Shown in pieces: positions 8,117-15,811 of a stretch of DNA of 36,973 nucleotides. This stretch comes from an uncultured Thermoleophilia bacterium (GTDB lineage Bacteria > Actinomycetota > Thermoleophilia > UBA2241): NCBI GenBank assembly GCA_903927755.1, contig CAIYOD010000014.1:1-36973 (forward strand), written 5' to 3'. The translations under genes were made by a program, and so were the position numbers. Each line of letters starts with the position of its first letter. The first letter of the stretch is position 1. Under the pieces are notes generated by a model, which did not search any database, was not told the DNA's origin, and saw only the letters and a list, made by a program, of their open reading frames with translations.

Positions 8117-9270
8117 AGACGGTCTACTTCGACCATGCCGCCACGACGCCGGTCGACCGGCGGGTGCTCGACGCGATGCTGCCGTACTTCTCCGAGCAGT
8201 ACGGCAATCCGTCGGAACTGCACCGGCTGGGGCGCGAGGCGCGCGCGGCCGTCGAAGCGGCGCGCGCCCAGGTGGCCGCGGTGCTCGGCGCCGGTGAGAA
8301 GGAGATCGTCTTCACCGCCGGCGGCACCGAGTCCGACAACCTCGCCCTCTTCGGCGGCCTCGCCCGCTCTCAGCCGGGCCACCTCATCGTCAGCGCGATC
8401 GAGCACCCCGCCGTGATGGAGGCCGCCCGCGCCCTCAACCGGCAGGGGTGGGCGGTCGACTTCATCCCGGTGGACGGCGACGGCATCGTCGACGTGGACG
8501 CCTACGAGCAGGCGTTCCGCGACGACACGCGCCTGGCCTCCGTCATGTTCGCCAACAACGTCGTCGGCTCGGTGCAGCCGGTCGCGGCCCTCGCGCGCAT
8601 AGCGCACGAGAAAGGCGCCCTGTTCCACACCGACGCGGTGCAGGCCGTCGGCTCGCTGCCCGTCGACGTGGGCGAGCTCGGCGTCGACCTGCTCAGTCTC
8701 TCGGGGCACAAGCTGTACGGGCCCAAGGGCATCGGCGCGCTCTACGTGAAGCGAGGCACGCGCCTGCAGCCGATCCTGCACGGCGGCGGTCACGAGCGCC
8801 GCCTGCGTTCCGGCACCGAGAACGTCCCCGGCATCGTCGGGCTTGGCGTGGCCATGACCACGGCTGCCGCCCAGCTGCCGGAGGTGCGTCCCCGGCTCGA
8901 GCGGCTACGCGACAAGCTGGCCGCCGGCGTCGCCGAGCGCATCCCGGAGGTCACTTCTCTGGGGCACCCTACCCAACGCCTGCCCGGCAACGTGGCCTTC
9001 AGCGTCCGCTACGTCGAGGGGGAGTCGATGCTCCTGCGGCTCGACGCCCACGGATTCATGGTCTCGAGCGGCTCCGCCTGCGCGTCCGGTTCGCTGGAGC
9101 CGTCCCACGTGGTGCTCGCACTCGGCCTGCGCGCCGAGGACGCCCACGGGAGCATGCGCATCAGTCTCGGGAGGGAGAATACGGAAGAGGAGGTCGACGC
9201 GTTCCTGGAGGCCTTCCCGCCGATCGTCGACAAGCTGCGGCAGATGAGCCCGCTGTACGTGAAAGGCTGA
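8113..9270 (+). CDS. nifS: Cysteine desulfurase, NifS/IscS family
   Basis: PLP enzyme that removes sulfur from cysteine and passes it as persulfide to IscU (Fe-S assembly) and to MnmA (tRNA thiolation). 385 residues. It opens with VYFDHAATTPVD; the PLP lysine is in SGHKLYGP (Lys200); the catalytic persulfide cysteine is in SSGSACASGSLEPSHV (Cys323), followed at once by the SLEPSHV segment of group I enzymes. Conserved RSGTEN and the C-terminal SMRISLGREN are present. It lies between the regulator and iscU, 3 nt from the latter, and probably serves both iscU and mnmA, as YrvO and MnmA are paired in Bacillus. Confidence 0.95.
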   Translation: MKTVYFDHAATTPVDRRVLDAMLPYFSEQYGNPSELHRLGREARAAVEAARAQVAAVLGAGEKEIVFTAGGTESDNLALFGGLARSQPGHLIVSAIEHPAVMEAARALNRQGWAVDFIPVDGDGIVDVDAYEQAFRDDTRLASVMFANNVVGSVQPVAALARIAHEKGALFHTDAVQAVGSLPVDVGELGVDLLSLSGHKLYGPKGIGALYVKRGTRLQPILHGGGHERRLRSGTENVPGIVGLGVAMTTAAAQLPEVRPRLERLRDKLAAGVAERIPEVTSLGHPTQRLPGNVAFSVRYVEGESMLLRLDAHGFMVSSGSACASGSLEPSHVVLALGLRAEDAHGSMRISLGRENTEEEVDAFLEAFPPIVDKLRQMSPLYVKG

Positions 9271-9273
9271 CAG

Positions 9274-9708
9274 ATGTACACCGACCTCGTGATGGATCAC
9301 TTCACGAACCCGCGCAATGTGGGAGAGATCGAGGACGCCGACGGCGTCGGCCAGATCGGCAACCCGGTCTGCGGCGACGTGATGCGCATCAGCATCGCCG
9401 TCGACGACAAGGACCGGATCGCCGACGTCAAGTTCAAGACGTTCGGCTGCGGCGCCGCCGTGGCCACCTCGAGCATGGTCACGGAGATGGTGATGGGCAA
9501 GAGCCTCGAGGAGGCCGCCGACATCTCCAACAAGGCTGTGGCCGAGGCTCTCGGCGGCCTTCCGCCGAACAAGATGCACTGCTCCAACCTGGCGGCCGAC
9601 GCGCTTCACCTCGCCATCCAGGACTACCTGGTCAAGAACGGCCGCGAGGCGGACGTCGAGCAGTTCCTCAAGGCACTCCCAAAAGAGCGCGAGCACTCGT
9701 CGCACTGA
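9274..9708 (+). CDS. iscU: Fe-S cluster assembly scaffold IscU/NifU N-terminal type
   Basis: 144-residue scaffold on which [2Fe-2S]/[4Fe-4S] clusters are assembled from sulfur supplied by NifS. All three ligand cysteines are present: NPVCGD (Cys33, with the Asp that aids release), FGCGAA (Cys59) and HCSN (Cys103). There is no C-terminal Nfu domain. ATG 9274 follows the nifS stop by three bases. The last codons (CCA AAA GAG CGC) run over the beginning of mnmA, and the stop TGA 9706-9708 lies inside the mnmA P-loop coding sequence. Confidence 0.95.
   Translation: MYTDLVMDHFTNPRNVGEIEDADGVGQIGNPVCGDVMRISIAVDDKDRIADVKFKTFGCGAAVATSSMVTEMVMGKSLEEAADISNKAVAEALGGLPPNKMHCSNLAADALHLAIQDYLVKNGREADVEQFLKALPKEREHSSH
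9677..9683 (+). other. Candidate -1 frameshift site linking iscU to mnmA
   Basis: C CCA AAA read in the iscU frame fits the heptanucleotide pattern X XXY YYZ. A -1 slip here moves the ribosome from ...LPK of IscU into RARALVALSGG, the beta-1 strand and P-loop of MnmA, exactly where a normal MnmA would begin. A 7-bp hairpin (9723-9739) lies downstream, but about 40 nt away, farther than usual for a stimulator. Confidence 0.35.
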
Positions 9709-10742
9709 GCGGCGGGGTCGATAGCGCCGTTGCGGCGCTGCGGCTGATCGACGAGGGCCGCAGCTTGGAGACGGCGACGGCGCGGCTGTGGCCCGGGACG
9801 GACCGGCGCAGCTGCTGCTCTCCCGGAGCGCTGCAGCGAGCCGCCCGCACGGCCGCGCAGCTGGGGTTGCCACACCACGTCCTCGACCTCGAGGTCGAGT
9901 TCGAGGACGCTGTCATCCGCCCGTTCGAGCGCGGCTACCTCGGCGGCGAGACGCCCAACCCCTGCGTGGACTGCAATCCCATGCGCCTGGCGGCGCTCGC
10001 CGGCCTGGCCGCCGAGCTCGGCCTGGCGCGCGTCGCCACCGGGCACTACGCGCGGCTGGTCTGGCGGGACGGCGAGCCCTACGTGGCCCGCGCCGTCGAC
10101 CGGCGCAAGGATCAGTCGTACATGCTCTGGGCGGTCCCGGTGCAGGTGCTCGCCCGGCTTGAGTTCCCGCTCGGCGGACTCACCAAGGACGAGGCGCGCG
10201 CCGCCGCCGCGGCGGCCGGCCTGGAGGTGGCGGACGAGCCGGAGAGCCAGGAGGTCTGCTTCGCGGTAGACGGGTACCAGGACTTCCTCGAGGCGCGTGG
10301 CGTCGAGCCGGCCGAAGGCGACCTGGTCGATGCCGGCGGCGCCGTCGTCGGACGCCATCAGGGGCACTGGCGCTACACGGTCGGCCAGCGGCGGGGCATC
10401 GGGGTGAGCGCCGCCGAGCCTCTGTACGTCCTGGAGAGGAGGGCCGCCGGGAACGAAGTCGTCGTCGGCGGCCGCGACGAGCTGGACGTCTCTTCGGTGT
10501 TCGTGCGGGACGTGGTCGACAGGGCGCTTGGCGACGGGAACGGTCTCGAGGTGCAACTGCGCTATCGGTCCGCGGCGGTCACGGTCGCGGCGCTTGAGCG
10601 CCGCGGCGACGAACTGCGGGTGACGCTCGGGACGCCGTTCGCGGGCCTCGCGCCGGGCCAGGCGGCCGTCTTCTACCGCGACGACGTGGTGGTCGGCGGC
10701 GGGCGCATCGCCGTGGATCCCGAGCTTCCCGCGGCGGAGTAG
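9684..10742 (+). CDS. mnmA: tRNA-specific 2-thiouridylase MnmA, start codon unresolved
   Basis: Thiolates U34 of tRNA-Lys, -Glu and -Gln using sulfur from the neighbouring desulfurase. From AGA 9684 there are 352 residues, normal for the family. The PP-loop SGGVDS is preceded by the usual beta strand (ALVAL). RSCCSP, NPCVDCN (Cys94, first catalytic Cys), ATGHYAR, KDQSYMLW and ESQEVCFA (Cys192, second catalytic Cys) are in order. No ATG, GTG or TTG occurs in frame near the expected start. The only nearby alternative is CTG 9705, which overlaps the iscU stop as CTGA but lacks a ribosome site and would delete the beta-1 strand. Translation may come through a -1 frameshift from iscU, or the sequence may hold a one-base error. 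The 5' boundary given is that of homology, not of a start codon. Confidence 0.88.
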   Translation, partial: RARALVALSGGVDSAVAALRLIDEGRSLETATARLWPGTDRRSCCSPGALQRAARTAAQLGLPHHVLDLEVEFEDAVIRPFERGYLGGETPNPCVDCNPMRLAALAGLAAELGLARVATGHYARLVWRDGEPYVARAVDRRKDQSYMLWAVPVQVLARLEFPLGGLTKDEARAAAAAAGLEVADEPESQEVCFAVDGYQDFLEARGVEPAEGDLVDAGGAVVGRHQGHWRYTVGQRRGIGVSAAEPLYVLERRAAGNEVVVGGRDELDVSSVFVRDVVDRALGDGNGLEVQLRYRSAAVTVAALERRGDELRVTLGTPFAGLAPGQAAVFYRDDVVVGGGRIAVDPELPAAE

Positions 10743-10786
10743 CGTTCGGCCGGCCGGCTGCCCGTCCGCCGCCCGGTCCGGCGCGG

Positions 10787-10795
10787 TGCTATCAT
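10787..10795 (+). promoter_or_regulatory. Extended -10 promoter for a leaderless GT39 transcript
   Basis: TG-C-TATCAT forms an extended -10. It ends 7 nt before ATG 10803, so transcription would start at or next to the start codon. No Shine-Dalgarno sequence precedes that ATG, consistent with leaderless translation. No clear -35 is present. Confidence 0.5.
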
Positions 10796-10802
10796 TCGCG
10801 CC

Positions 10803-12167
10803 ATGACGGGTCCGGAGACCGGGAGCACGATCGCGACGCCGGCGTCCGGCACGACCCGTCCCCGCGTATCTCGCCGCATCCTCGCGCTCGTGGTGCTGGT
10901 CGTCGCGCTCTCCGCGGTGGTCCGTTTCGTCGATCTCGGACGGTATCCCGACACCGTGTTCGACGAGCACTACTACGCCCACGACGCCGCGGTCATCCTG
11001 CACGGCGACCTGGCCGGCTCGGCGGCAGAGCCGTGGAAGCCGGCCGCCCTGCGCTCCGCCGCCCACCCTGATCTGGCCAAGCTCGCCATCGCGGCCGGCA
11101 TCGCGGTCTTTGGCGACAACGCCTGGGGGTGGCGCGTCCCGGCCGCTCTCGCCGGTGTGGGTCTCATCGCGCTCGTGTTCCCGATCGCACGCCGGCTCGG
11201 CTTGAGCGACGAGTGGGCGCTGGCGGCGCTGGTCCTGGCTGCATCAGACCCGATGCTCATGCTCGAATCGCGTCTCGGCGTGCTCGACATGTTCGTGGCG
11301 CTGGCGACCGCGGCCGTCGTCTATCTGGCGCTCAGGTACGTGCAGTCCGGCTTCCGTGTGGGCTGGCTCGTGGCCTGTGGCGCCGCCGTGGGAGCTGCCG
11401 TTGCCTGCAAGTGGTCCGGCGTGCTTGCCGTTCCGGCGGCGCTGGTCGTCCTGGTCCCGCCGGTCGTCGGGCACGGACGGGGCAGGGTCAGGCCGCTTCC
11501 GGTCATCGGAGCGCTCGTCCTGGCGCCGCTGGTCGTTTATGTGGCGGCGTCCCTCCCGTACTTCGCCGCCGGCCACGGCCCGGCGGACTGGCTGCGCCTT
11601 CAGGAGCACATGGCCTCGTTCGGCTGGGGCGTCCAGGGCGACAGGTCCTTCGCGTCGCGACCGCTCACCTGGCCGTTCGACGCCTACCCGATCTGGTACA
11701 AGTGGTCGATCGGCCCCGATGGCGCGAGCGGCCTGCTCGCCATCGGCAACTTCCTTCTCTGGTGGGCCGGGATCGCGGCATGGTCCGTGCTCGGACTGCT
11801 GGCGATCCTGCGCCGCGACTGGCGGCTCGGCATGGCGCCCGCCCTGGTCGCCGCGCTGTATCTGCCGTGGCTGCTCACGACGAGGCAGACCTACATCTAC
11901 TACATGGTCCCGGCGATCCCGTTCCTGGCAATCGTGGTCGCGACGGGGCTGGCACGCCTGGTCGACGATCCCTGGGCCCCGGCTCCGGGCGCCGTGGTCG
12001 GCGCGGTGGACCTTGGCGCTGGTGAGCACCGGTCCCGCCGCCTCGCCGCCTGGGCCTTCTGTCTTGCGAGCGTCATCGTCGGCGCGCTCTACGTGCCCTT
12101 CGTCATCGGCTTCCCGGTGCCGTTCGACTACTACTCTTTCCTCACGCCCTTCACGACCTGGAAGTAG
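10803..12167 (+). CDS. Dolichyl-phosphate-mannose-type mannosyltransferase (GT39/PMT-like membrane protein)
   Basis: 454-residue polytopic membrane protein. After a short polar N-terminus and a first membrane helix (about residues 22-40) the extracytoplasmic loop carries FDE (Asp54-Glu55), the acidic pair essential in PMT/GT39 enzymes. AHPDLAKLAIA follows in the place of the family's HPPLGK motif. Further helices follow, plus GWRVPAAL, ESRLGVLDMF and a CKWSG block, all characteristic of actinobacterial PMT homologues that O-mannosylate secreted proteins from polyprenyl-phosphate-mannose. The substrate is unknown; pilins or lipoproteins are possible. Its 3' end overlaps the convergent GT87 gene by 17 nt. 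Confidence 0.82.
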   Translation: MTGPETGSTIATPASGTTRPRVSRRILALVVLVVALSAVVRFVDLGRYPDTVFDEHYYAHDAAVILHGDLAGSAAEPWKPAALRSAAHPDLAKLAIAAGIAVFGDNAWGWRVPAALAGVGLIALVFPIARRLGLSDEWALAALVLAASDPMLMLESRLGVLDMFVALATAAVVYLALRYVQSGFRVGWLVACGAAVGAAVACKWSGVLAVPAALVVLVPPVVGHGRGRVRPLPVIGALVLAPLVVYVAASLPYFAAGHGPADWLRLQEHMASFGWGVQGDRSFASRPLTWPFDAYPIWYKWSIGPDGASGLLAIGNFLLWWAGIAAWSVLGLLAILRRDWRLGMAPALVAALYLPWLLTTRQTYIYYMVPAIPFLAIVVATGLARLVDDPWAPAPGAVVGAVDLGAGEHRSRRLAAWAFCLASVIVGALYVPFVIGFPVPFDYYSFLTPFTTWK

Positions 12168-13452
12168 GCGCGGACGGAGGCACGGGACTGAGCCTGACGA
12201 CGGCGGCGATCGCGAGTGCCGTCGCCGCTACCAGGGTGAGGTTGCGGAGGAGCAGGATCAAGAGGGGGCCATCGTGCAGCGCGACGAGCTCCCAGTAGCG
12301 CGCGGGGAACTCGATCTGGGTGAGAGCTGTGGCCACGCCGACGCCGACCGCAGCGAGGCGCGGCAGCCAACGCGGCTGCGCGACGCACAGCGCGACCACC
12401 GGGAAGGTCCAGATCAGGAACTGGGGAGAGAGGACCTTGCTCGCGCAGATGGCCACCAGCAGCACGGCGAGCGCGGCCACCGGAACGAGGGCCGGGGCGT
12501 CGCGCAGCACGCTGCGCCTCCGCCAGACCAGGACGTAGACCGCGCCGACACAGATGGCCAGCGCCCACGGTGAGGCAGCGGCCACGAAGTCGGGCGCGCT
12601 GCCGGAGAAGTTCTGCGACCCGTATGCAGAGACGATGCGCGGGCGCGCGGCGCCCAGGAGGGTCGCAGCCGCCCAAGGCGTGCCGGGGATGCTCTCCAGT
12701 TGCAGTGGCCGCCGCTCGTGGTACGTGAACGGTGTCGCGGCGGTCCCCGGGTCGTTGATCACGAACGGGACGAACGGCAGCGCCGCGGCGACGGCGAACC
12801 CCGCGAGTGCGACGAGCACGCCCCGGCGGCGCTCCTGCAGGAGGAGCACGAGGGGCAGGAGCAGGGCCGGCGTCAGTTTCAGCGCGAAGCCCAGGCCGAG
12901 ACTGATCGAGGCCGGCAGCGAGCGGCGCACGGCCAGGAAGAACAGCGCCGTCGCCACGATCAGCGCGACGACGGCGTCATAGCGGTTGAGGGCGAGCGCG
13001 CCGCAACAGAGCGTGAGCACCGCGTAGCCGGCCGCCACCACGAGCCCCCGGGGGACCGATCGCCAGGCGAGAGCTGCGGCGGCCGTGGTGAGGACGGCGG
13101 CCGCCGTCGTGGCGGCGATCATCGTGGTGCTGAACCAGCGTTCATACTCGGCCACGGCGCCGCCACTCGGCGGCAGCAGGAACACGAGGTTGGCCAGCGG
13201 CGGGTATTCCACGGGGATATCCGCGTACGGCCACCGGCCGAGGGCGAACGACGACGCGTAGAAGTGGTAGAGCAGCGTGTCGGCGAGCTGGTGGAGGCCG
13301 TAGCCCATCCACCCGCCGCTGAACAGCGCCAGAAGGACGGCCCAGGCGAGGGCCTGCAGGCAGGCCGCCGCGACCAGCAGGACGATCAGGTCGCGGCGGG
13401 CGACGGTGGGACGTTCGTGCCCCAGTGGATACTCTGTGACAGGTGCGTTCAT
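12151..13452 (-). CDS. GT87-like (DUF2029) polyprenyl-phosphate-dependent glycosyltransferase
   Basis: The only confidently assigned minus-strand gene. 433 residues from ATG at 13452-13450, with about ten hydrophobic segments. The loop after helix 1 holds HFYASSFALGRWPYADIPVEYPPLA, whose D.PVEYPPL pattern matches the YPP motif of GT87 (PimE-like) alpha-mannosyltransferases. ALNRYDAVVAL and GFALKLTPALLLP are also typical of this family. It probably transfers a sugar from a polyprenyl-phosphate donor on the outer face of the membrane. An upstream extension to 13596 is open but has no homology-like content and would overlap the divergent DUF948 gene, so the inner ATG is preferred. Confidence 0.8.
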   Translation of the reverse strand: MNAPVTEYPLGHERPTVARRDLIVLLVAAACLQALAWAVLLALFSGGWMGYGLHQLADTLLYHFYASSFALGRWPYADIPVEYPPLANLVFLLPPSGGAVAEYERWFSTTMIAATTAAAVLTTAAAALAWRSVPRGLVVAAGYAVLTLCCGALALNRYDAVVALIVATALFFLAVRRSLPASISLGLGFALKLTPALLLPLVLLLQERRRGVLVALAGFAVAAALPFVPFVINDPGTAATPFTYHERRPLQLESIPGTPWAAATLLGAARPRIVSAYGSQNFSGSAPDFVAAASPWALAICVGAVYVLVWRRRSVLRDAPALVPVAALAVLLVAICASKVLSPQFLIWTFPVVALCVAQPRWLPRLAAVGVGVATALTQIEFPARYWELVALHDGPLLILLLRNLTLVAATALAIAAVVRLSPVPPSAPTSRS

Positions 13453-13496
13453 GGGACTGCGGCTGCGCGGCGCACCGGAATGGCCGCCGCACGCGG

Positions 13497-13502
13497 TATG
13501 AT
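13497..13502 (+). promoter_or_regulatory. -10 element in the divergent region before the DUF948 gene
   Basis: TATGAT with no good -35. The nearly symmetric GTATGATAC also gives TATCAT on the minus strand, so it could serve the divergent GT87 gene as well. The 100-bp region holds no other obvious signal. Confidence 0.35.
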
Positions 13503-13552
13503 ACGCTTCGGACACCTGAGAGGCGGCACCTGACCCACGAAAGGAGCGCTGC

Positions 13553-14179
13553 ATGGACCCCTCGATCGCGACGTTCGCGATGAGCACTCCCACCATCGTC
13601 CTGAGCTACGCTGCGGCATTCTTCTTCGTCGTCGTGGCGATCGCCGCGGCCTACGCCCTCATCAAGGCCGGCGGGACGTTGGGGCGTGTCGACACCGTGC
13701 TCGGCGACGTCGACCGGGAGGCCATCCCGCTCCTGCAGAAGGCCGGCACCACGCTCGACGGCGTGAACGCCAATCTCGGCAATGTCGACCAGATCACCAA
13801 GGACGTCGCGGACATCACCGACAAGATCGACGCCATGGCCACCGCGGTCGAAGGCGCGGTGAGCACTCCGGCGCGCAAGGCAGCGTCGTTCAGCGCCGGC
13901 GTGCAGGGCGCCGTCTCGAGTTTCATGCGCCGCGACAAGACTCCGTCTGCCGGCGGGGCGCCCACGTCTGACCCCGCGTCCGCCGGAGCGTGGACAGCTC
14001 CCGCGGCGGGCGCTGCCGAGTCCTCTTCGGACGCTGCGTCCGCAGCGAGTCCCCCCGCGGCCGAGACGGCGCAGGATGCGGCTGCGGTAGCGGACAGCGC
14101 CGCCGAAAGCGCCGGCGCAGCGGCGGCCGGAGCGGCCGACGCCGCAGCCACGGCTGCGGAGACAGACGCGAAGGCCTGA
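13553..14179 (+). CDS. DUF948 (YtxG-like) membrane protein
   Basis: 208 residues. A single transmembrane helix (about residues 16-40) is followed by an amphipathic coiled-coil-like region with repeated D-V and L/V spacing (LGRVDTVLGDVDREAIPLL, then NVDQITKDVADITDKIDAM). This is the DUF948 pattern seen in B. subtilis YtxG. The last about 70 residues are an Ala/Ser/Glu-rich, probably disordered tail. AGGAG lies about 10 nt before ATG 13553. Two bases separate it from the next gene. In B. subtilis ytxG-ytxH are general-stress genes under sigma-B; here the pair lies next to a SigB-family gene. Molecular function unknown. Confidence 0.7.
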   Translation: MDPSIATFAMSTPTIVLSYAAAFFFVVVAIAAAYALIKAGGTLGRVDTVLGDVDREAIPLLQKAGTTLDGVNANLGNVDQITKDVADITDKIDAMATAVEGAVSTPARKAASFSAGVQGAVSSFMRRDKTPSAGGAPTSDPASAGAWTAPAAGAAESSSDAASAASPPAAETAQDAAAVADSAAESAGAAAAGAADAAATAAETDAKA

Positions 14180-14181
14180 CG

Positions 14182-14442
14182 ATGGGTCTCTCGACGAAGC
14201 TGGTCGTGAGCGGCGCCGTGGCCGGCGCCGCCTTGGCATACTACGTGCGCTCGCAGCGGGCGCGCACAGGCGAGAGCTACTTCCGTATCGTGCGCAGCCT
14301 GCCCGGCGAAGTGCTCCGATGGGTCGACGACACCAAGGCGCGAGCCACGAAGGCCCTCGGAGAGGGCAAGGACGCGGCCCGTGATCGCGATGAGGAATTC
14401 TCCCGGCAGTTGCTCTCCGCCGGCGCGCCTCCCGGCGCCTGA
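14182..14442 (+). CDS. Small YtxH-like membrane protein
   Basis: 86 residues from ATG 14182. The N-terminal hydrophobic stretch (KLVVSGAVAGAALAYYVRS, residues 6-24) is glycine/alanine-rich like the membrane segment of YtxH proteins. It is followed by a charged helix (WVDDTKARATKALGEGKDAA, then RDRDEEF). It is two bases from the DUF948 gene and eight from the next, so all four genes of this cluster are probably one operon. The YtxH assignment rests on shape and context. Confidence 0.6.
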   Translation: MGLSTKLVVSGAVAGAALAYYVRSQRARTGESYFRIVRSLPGEVLRWVDDTKARATKALGEGKDAARDRDEEFSRQLLSAGAPPGA

Positions 14443-14449
14443 GGTCAGC

Positions 14450-14842
14450 ATGAGTGAGAGGATCTCCCTCGAGGTGCCGGCGACGCTGAGCGCTCTCTCC
14501 ACTGTGCGCATGGTGCTCGGCGGTCTCGGCGCGCGTCTCGACTTCTCGCTCGAGGACCTCGACGATCTGTTCCTGGCCACCGATCGTCTTCTTGAGGCGG
14601 CTCTGGACACCGAGGACCTCGACAGCCTGCGCGTCTTGGTCGTGGTCGACGGAGCCACGCTCCGCATCGCCGCCGGCGCGTTCCGCTCGGACGAGCTTCG
14701 CGACCAGGTCGTGGTCACGCCCGGCGGCTGCATCGATCTGTGCACGCTGCTTCAGCGGCTGGTCGACGAAGTCGTCGTGCAGGAGGAGGACGGCGGCTTC
14801 AACGTCGTCATCGTCAAGCACCGTTCGGGATCGGCGACGTGA
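14450..14842 (+). CDS. Degenerate RsbW-like (anti-sigma/GHKL-fold) protein
   Basis: 130 residues from ATG 14450. The length, the opening ISLEVPATLSALSTVRMVL and the order FSLEDLDDLFLATDRLLEA, then strands LRVLVVVDG and LRIAAGAF, then a C-terminal helix and VDEVVVQEEDGGFNVVIVKH, follow the HATPase_c_2 fold of RsbW/SpoIIAB anti-sigma factors. The catalytic signatures are missing: the N-box E..N positions read R and E (ATDRLLEAAL), and no DxGxG ATP-binding loop is seen. It may bind the sigma factor without kinase activity. It overlaps the sigma gene as GTGA, a typical anti-sigma/sigma coupling. Assignment is moderate. Confidence 0.6.
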   Translation: MSERISLEVPATLSALSTVRMVLGGLGARLDFSLEDLDDLFLATDRLLEAALDTEDLDSLRVLVVVDGATLRIAAGAFRSDELRDQVVVTPGGCIDLCTLLQRLVDEVVVQEEDGGFNVVIVKHRSGSAT

Positions 14843-15777
14843 ACGGTCGTGACGACAGGCGCGTGAACGACCCGCTCGACCTCGAGTCCCTGCCCGGGCA
14901 GGCACGCCACGTGCCGGACGACGACGAGGAGAGCGAAGGCGCCGAGACGGCGCCGGAGGGGCCCTCCAAAGACCCGGAGGGCCGGGGCAAGGACGATTCC
15001 GAGAAGCTCGACCAGTATCTACTGCGTCGCTACCACCTGTACGGCGACCGCAGGGCCCGCGAGCAGCTCATCACCATGTACCTGCCGCTGGTCCGCTCCC
15101 TCGCGCGTCGCTATGCGTCACGCGGGGAGCACTTCGACGATCTCGTCCAGGTCGGAGCCATCGGCCTGATCAAGGCCATCGACCGCTTCGACCTCAGTCG
15201 CGGCGTGGAGCTCACCACGTACGCCACGCCCAACATCGTCGGCGAGATCAAGCGGTACTTCCGCGACAAGGGCTGGTCGGTGCGCGTGCCGCGCGGCCTG
15301 CAGGAGCTCAACATCCGCCTGAACAAGGTGATCGACGAGCTCGTGCCCAAGCTGCAGCGATCGCCGACCATCAACGAGCTCGCGGAGGCCGCGAACGCCA
15401 CGCCCGAAGAAGTCCTCGAGGCGCTCGAGACCAGCCAGGCCTACAACTCCGTGTCCCTGCAGGCGTCGCCCAACGGCGAGTCCGGGGAAGAGGACGCCGG
15501 CCTCATCGACTACCTGGGCGGCGAAGAAGAGGCCTACGACACCATGGAGGACCGCACGACGCTCGCGCCCGGCTTCGCGAAGCTCGACAAACGCGAGCGC
15601 TACATCCTCCACCTGCGCTTCTTCGAAGGACTGACCCAGAGTCAGATCGCCGAGCGCGTGGGAATATCCCAGATGCACGTCTCGCGCCTCATCAGGCGCT
15701 CGCTGGAGAAGCTGCGGGAGGAGATCGGCGATCTCGACAACCCGCTGCCTCAGCGTTCGTCCGACGACGAGCGCTAG
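14839..15777 (+). CDS. RNA polymerase sigma factor, SigB/SigF/SigG family
   Basis: 312 residues from GTG 14839. An acidic N-terminal extension of about 55 residues precedes region 2 (RREQLI-like RAREQLITMYLPLVRSLARRY, then DDLVQVGAIGLIKAIDRFD and ELTTYATPNIVGEIKRYFRDKGW). Region 3 (VPRGLQELN, then RSPTINELAEA) and region 4 (LDKRERYILHLRFFEGLTQ, then IAERVGISQMHVSRLIRR helix-turn-helix) follow. This is the group 3 sigma architecture controlling general stress or developmental genes. It follows the RsbW-like gene with a 4-nt overlap, so it is probably regulated by protein partner switching. alaS begins 35 bp downstream. Confidence 0.9.
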   Translation: MNGRDDRRVNDPLDLESLPGQARHVPDDDEESEGAETAPEGPSKDPEGRGKDDSEKLDQYLLRRYHLYGDRRAREQLITMYLPLVRSLARRYASRGEHFDDLVQVGAIGLIKAIDRFDLSRGVELTTYATPNIVGEIKRYFRDKGWSVRVPRGLQELNIRLNKVIDELVPKLQRSPTINELAEAANATPEEVLEALETSQAYNSVSLQASPNGESGEEDAGLIDYLGGEEEAYDTMEDRTTLAPGFAKLDKRERYILHLRFFEGLTQSQIAERVGISQMHVSRLIRRSLEKLREEIGDLDNPLPQRSSDDER

Positions 15778-15811
15778 CTCATACCGACATCCACGTCACA
15801 AGGACTCCCAC

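Noticed and set aside
8448..9683. Long open frame running in phase into mnmA through nifS and iscU
   Set aside because: Its product up to 9683 is Arg/Gly/Pro-rich shadow of nifS and iscU; only the part from about 9684 is MnmA. The ATG at 8448 is not a credible start.
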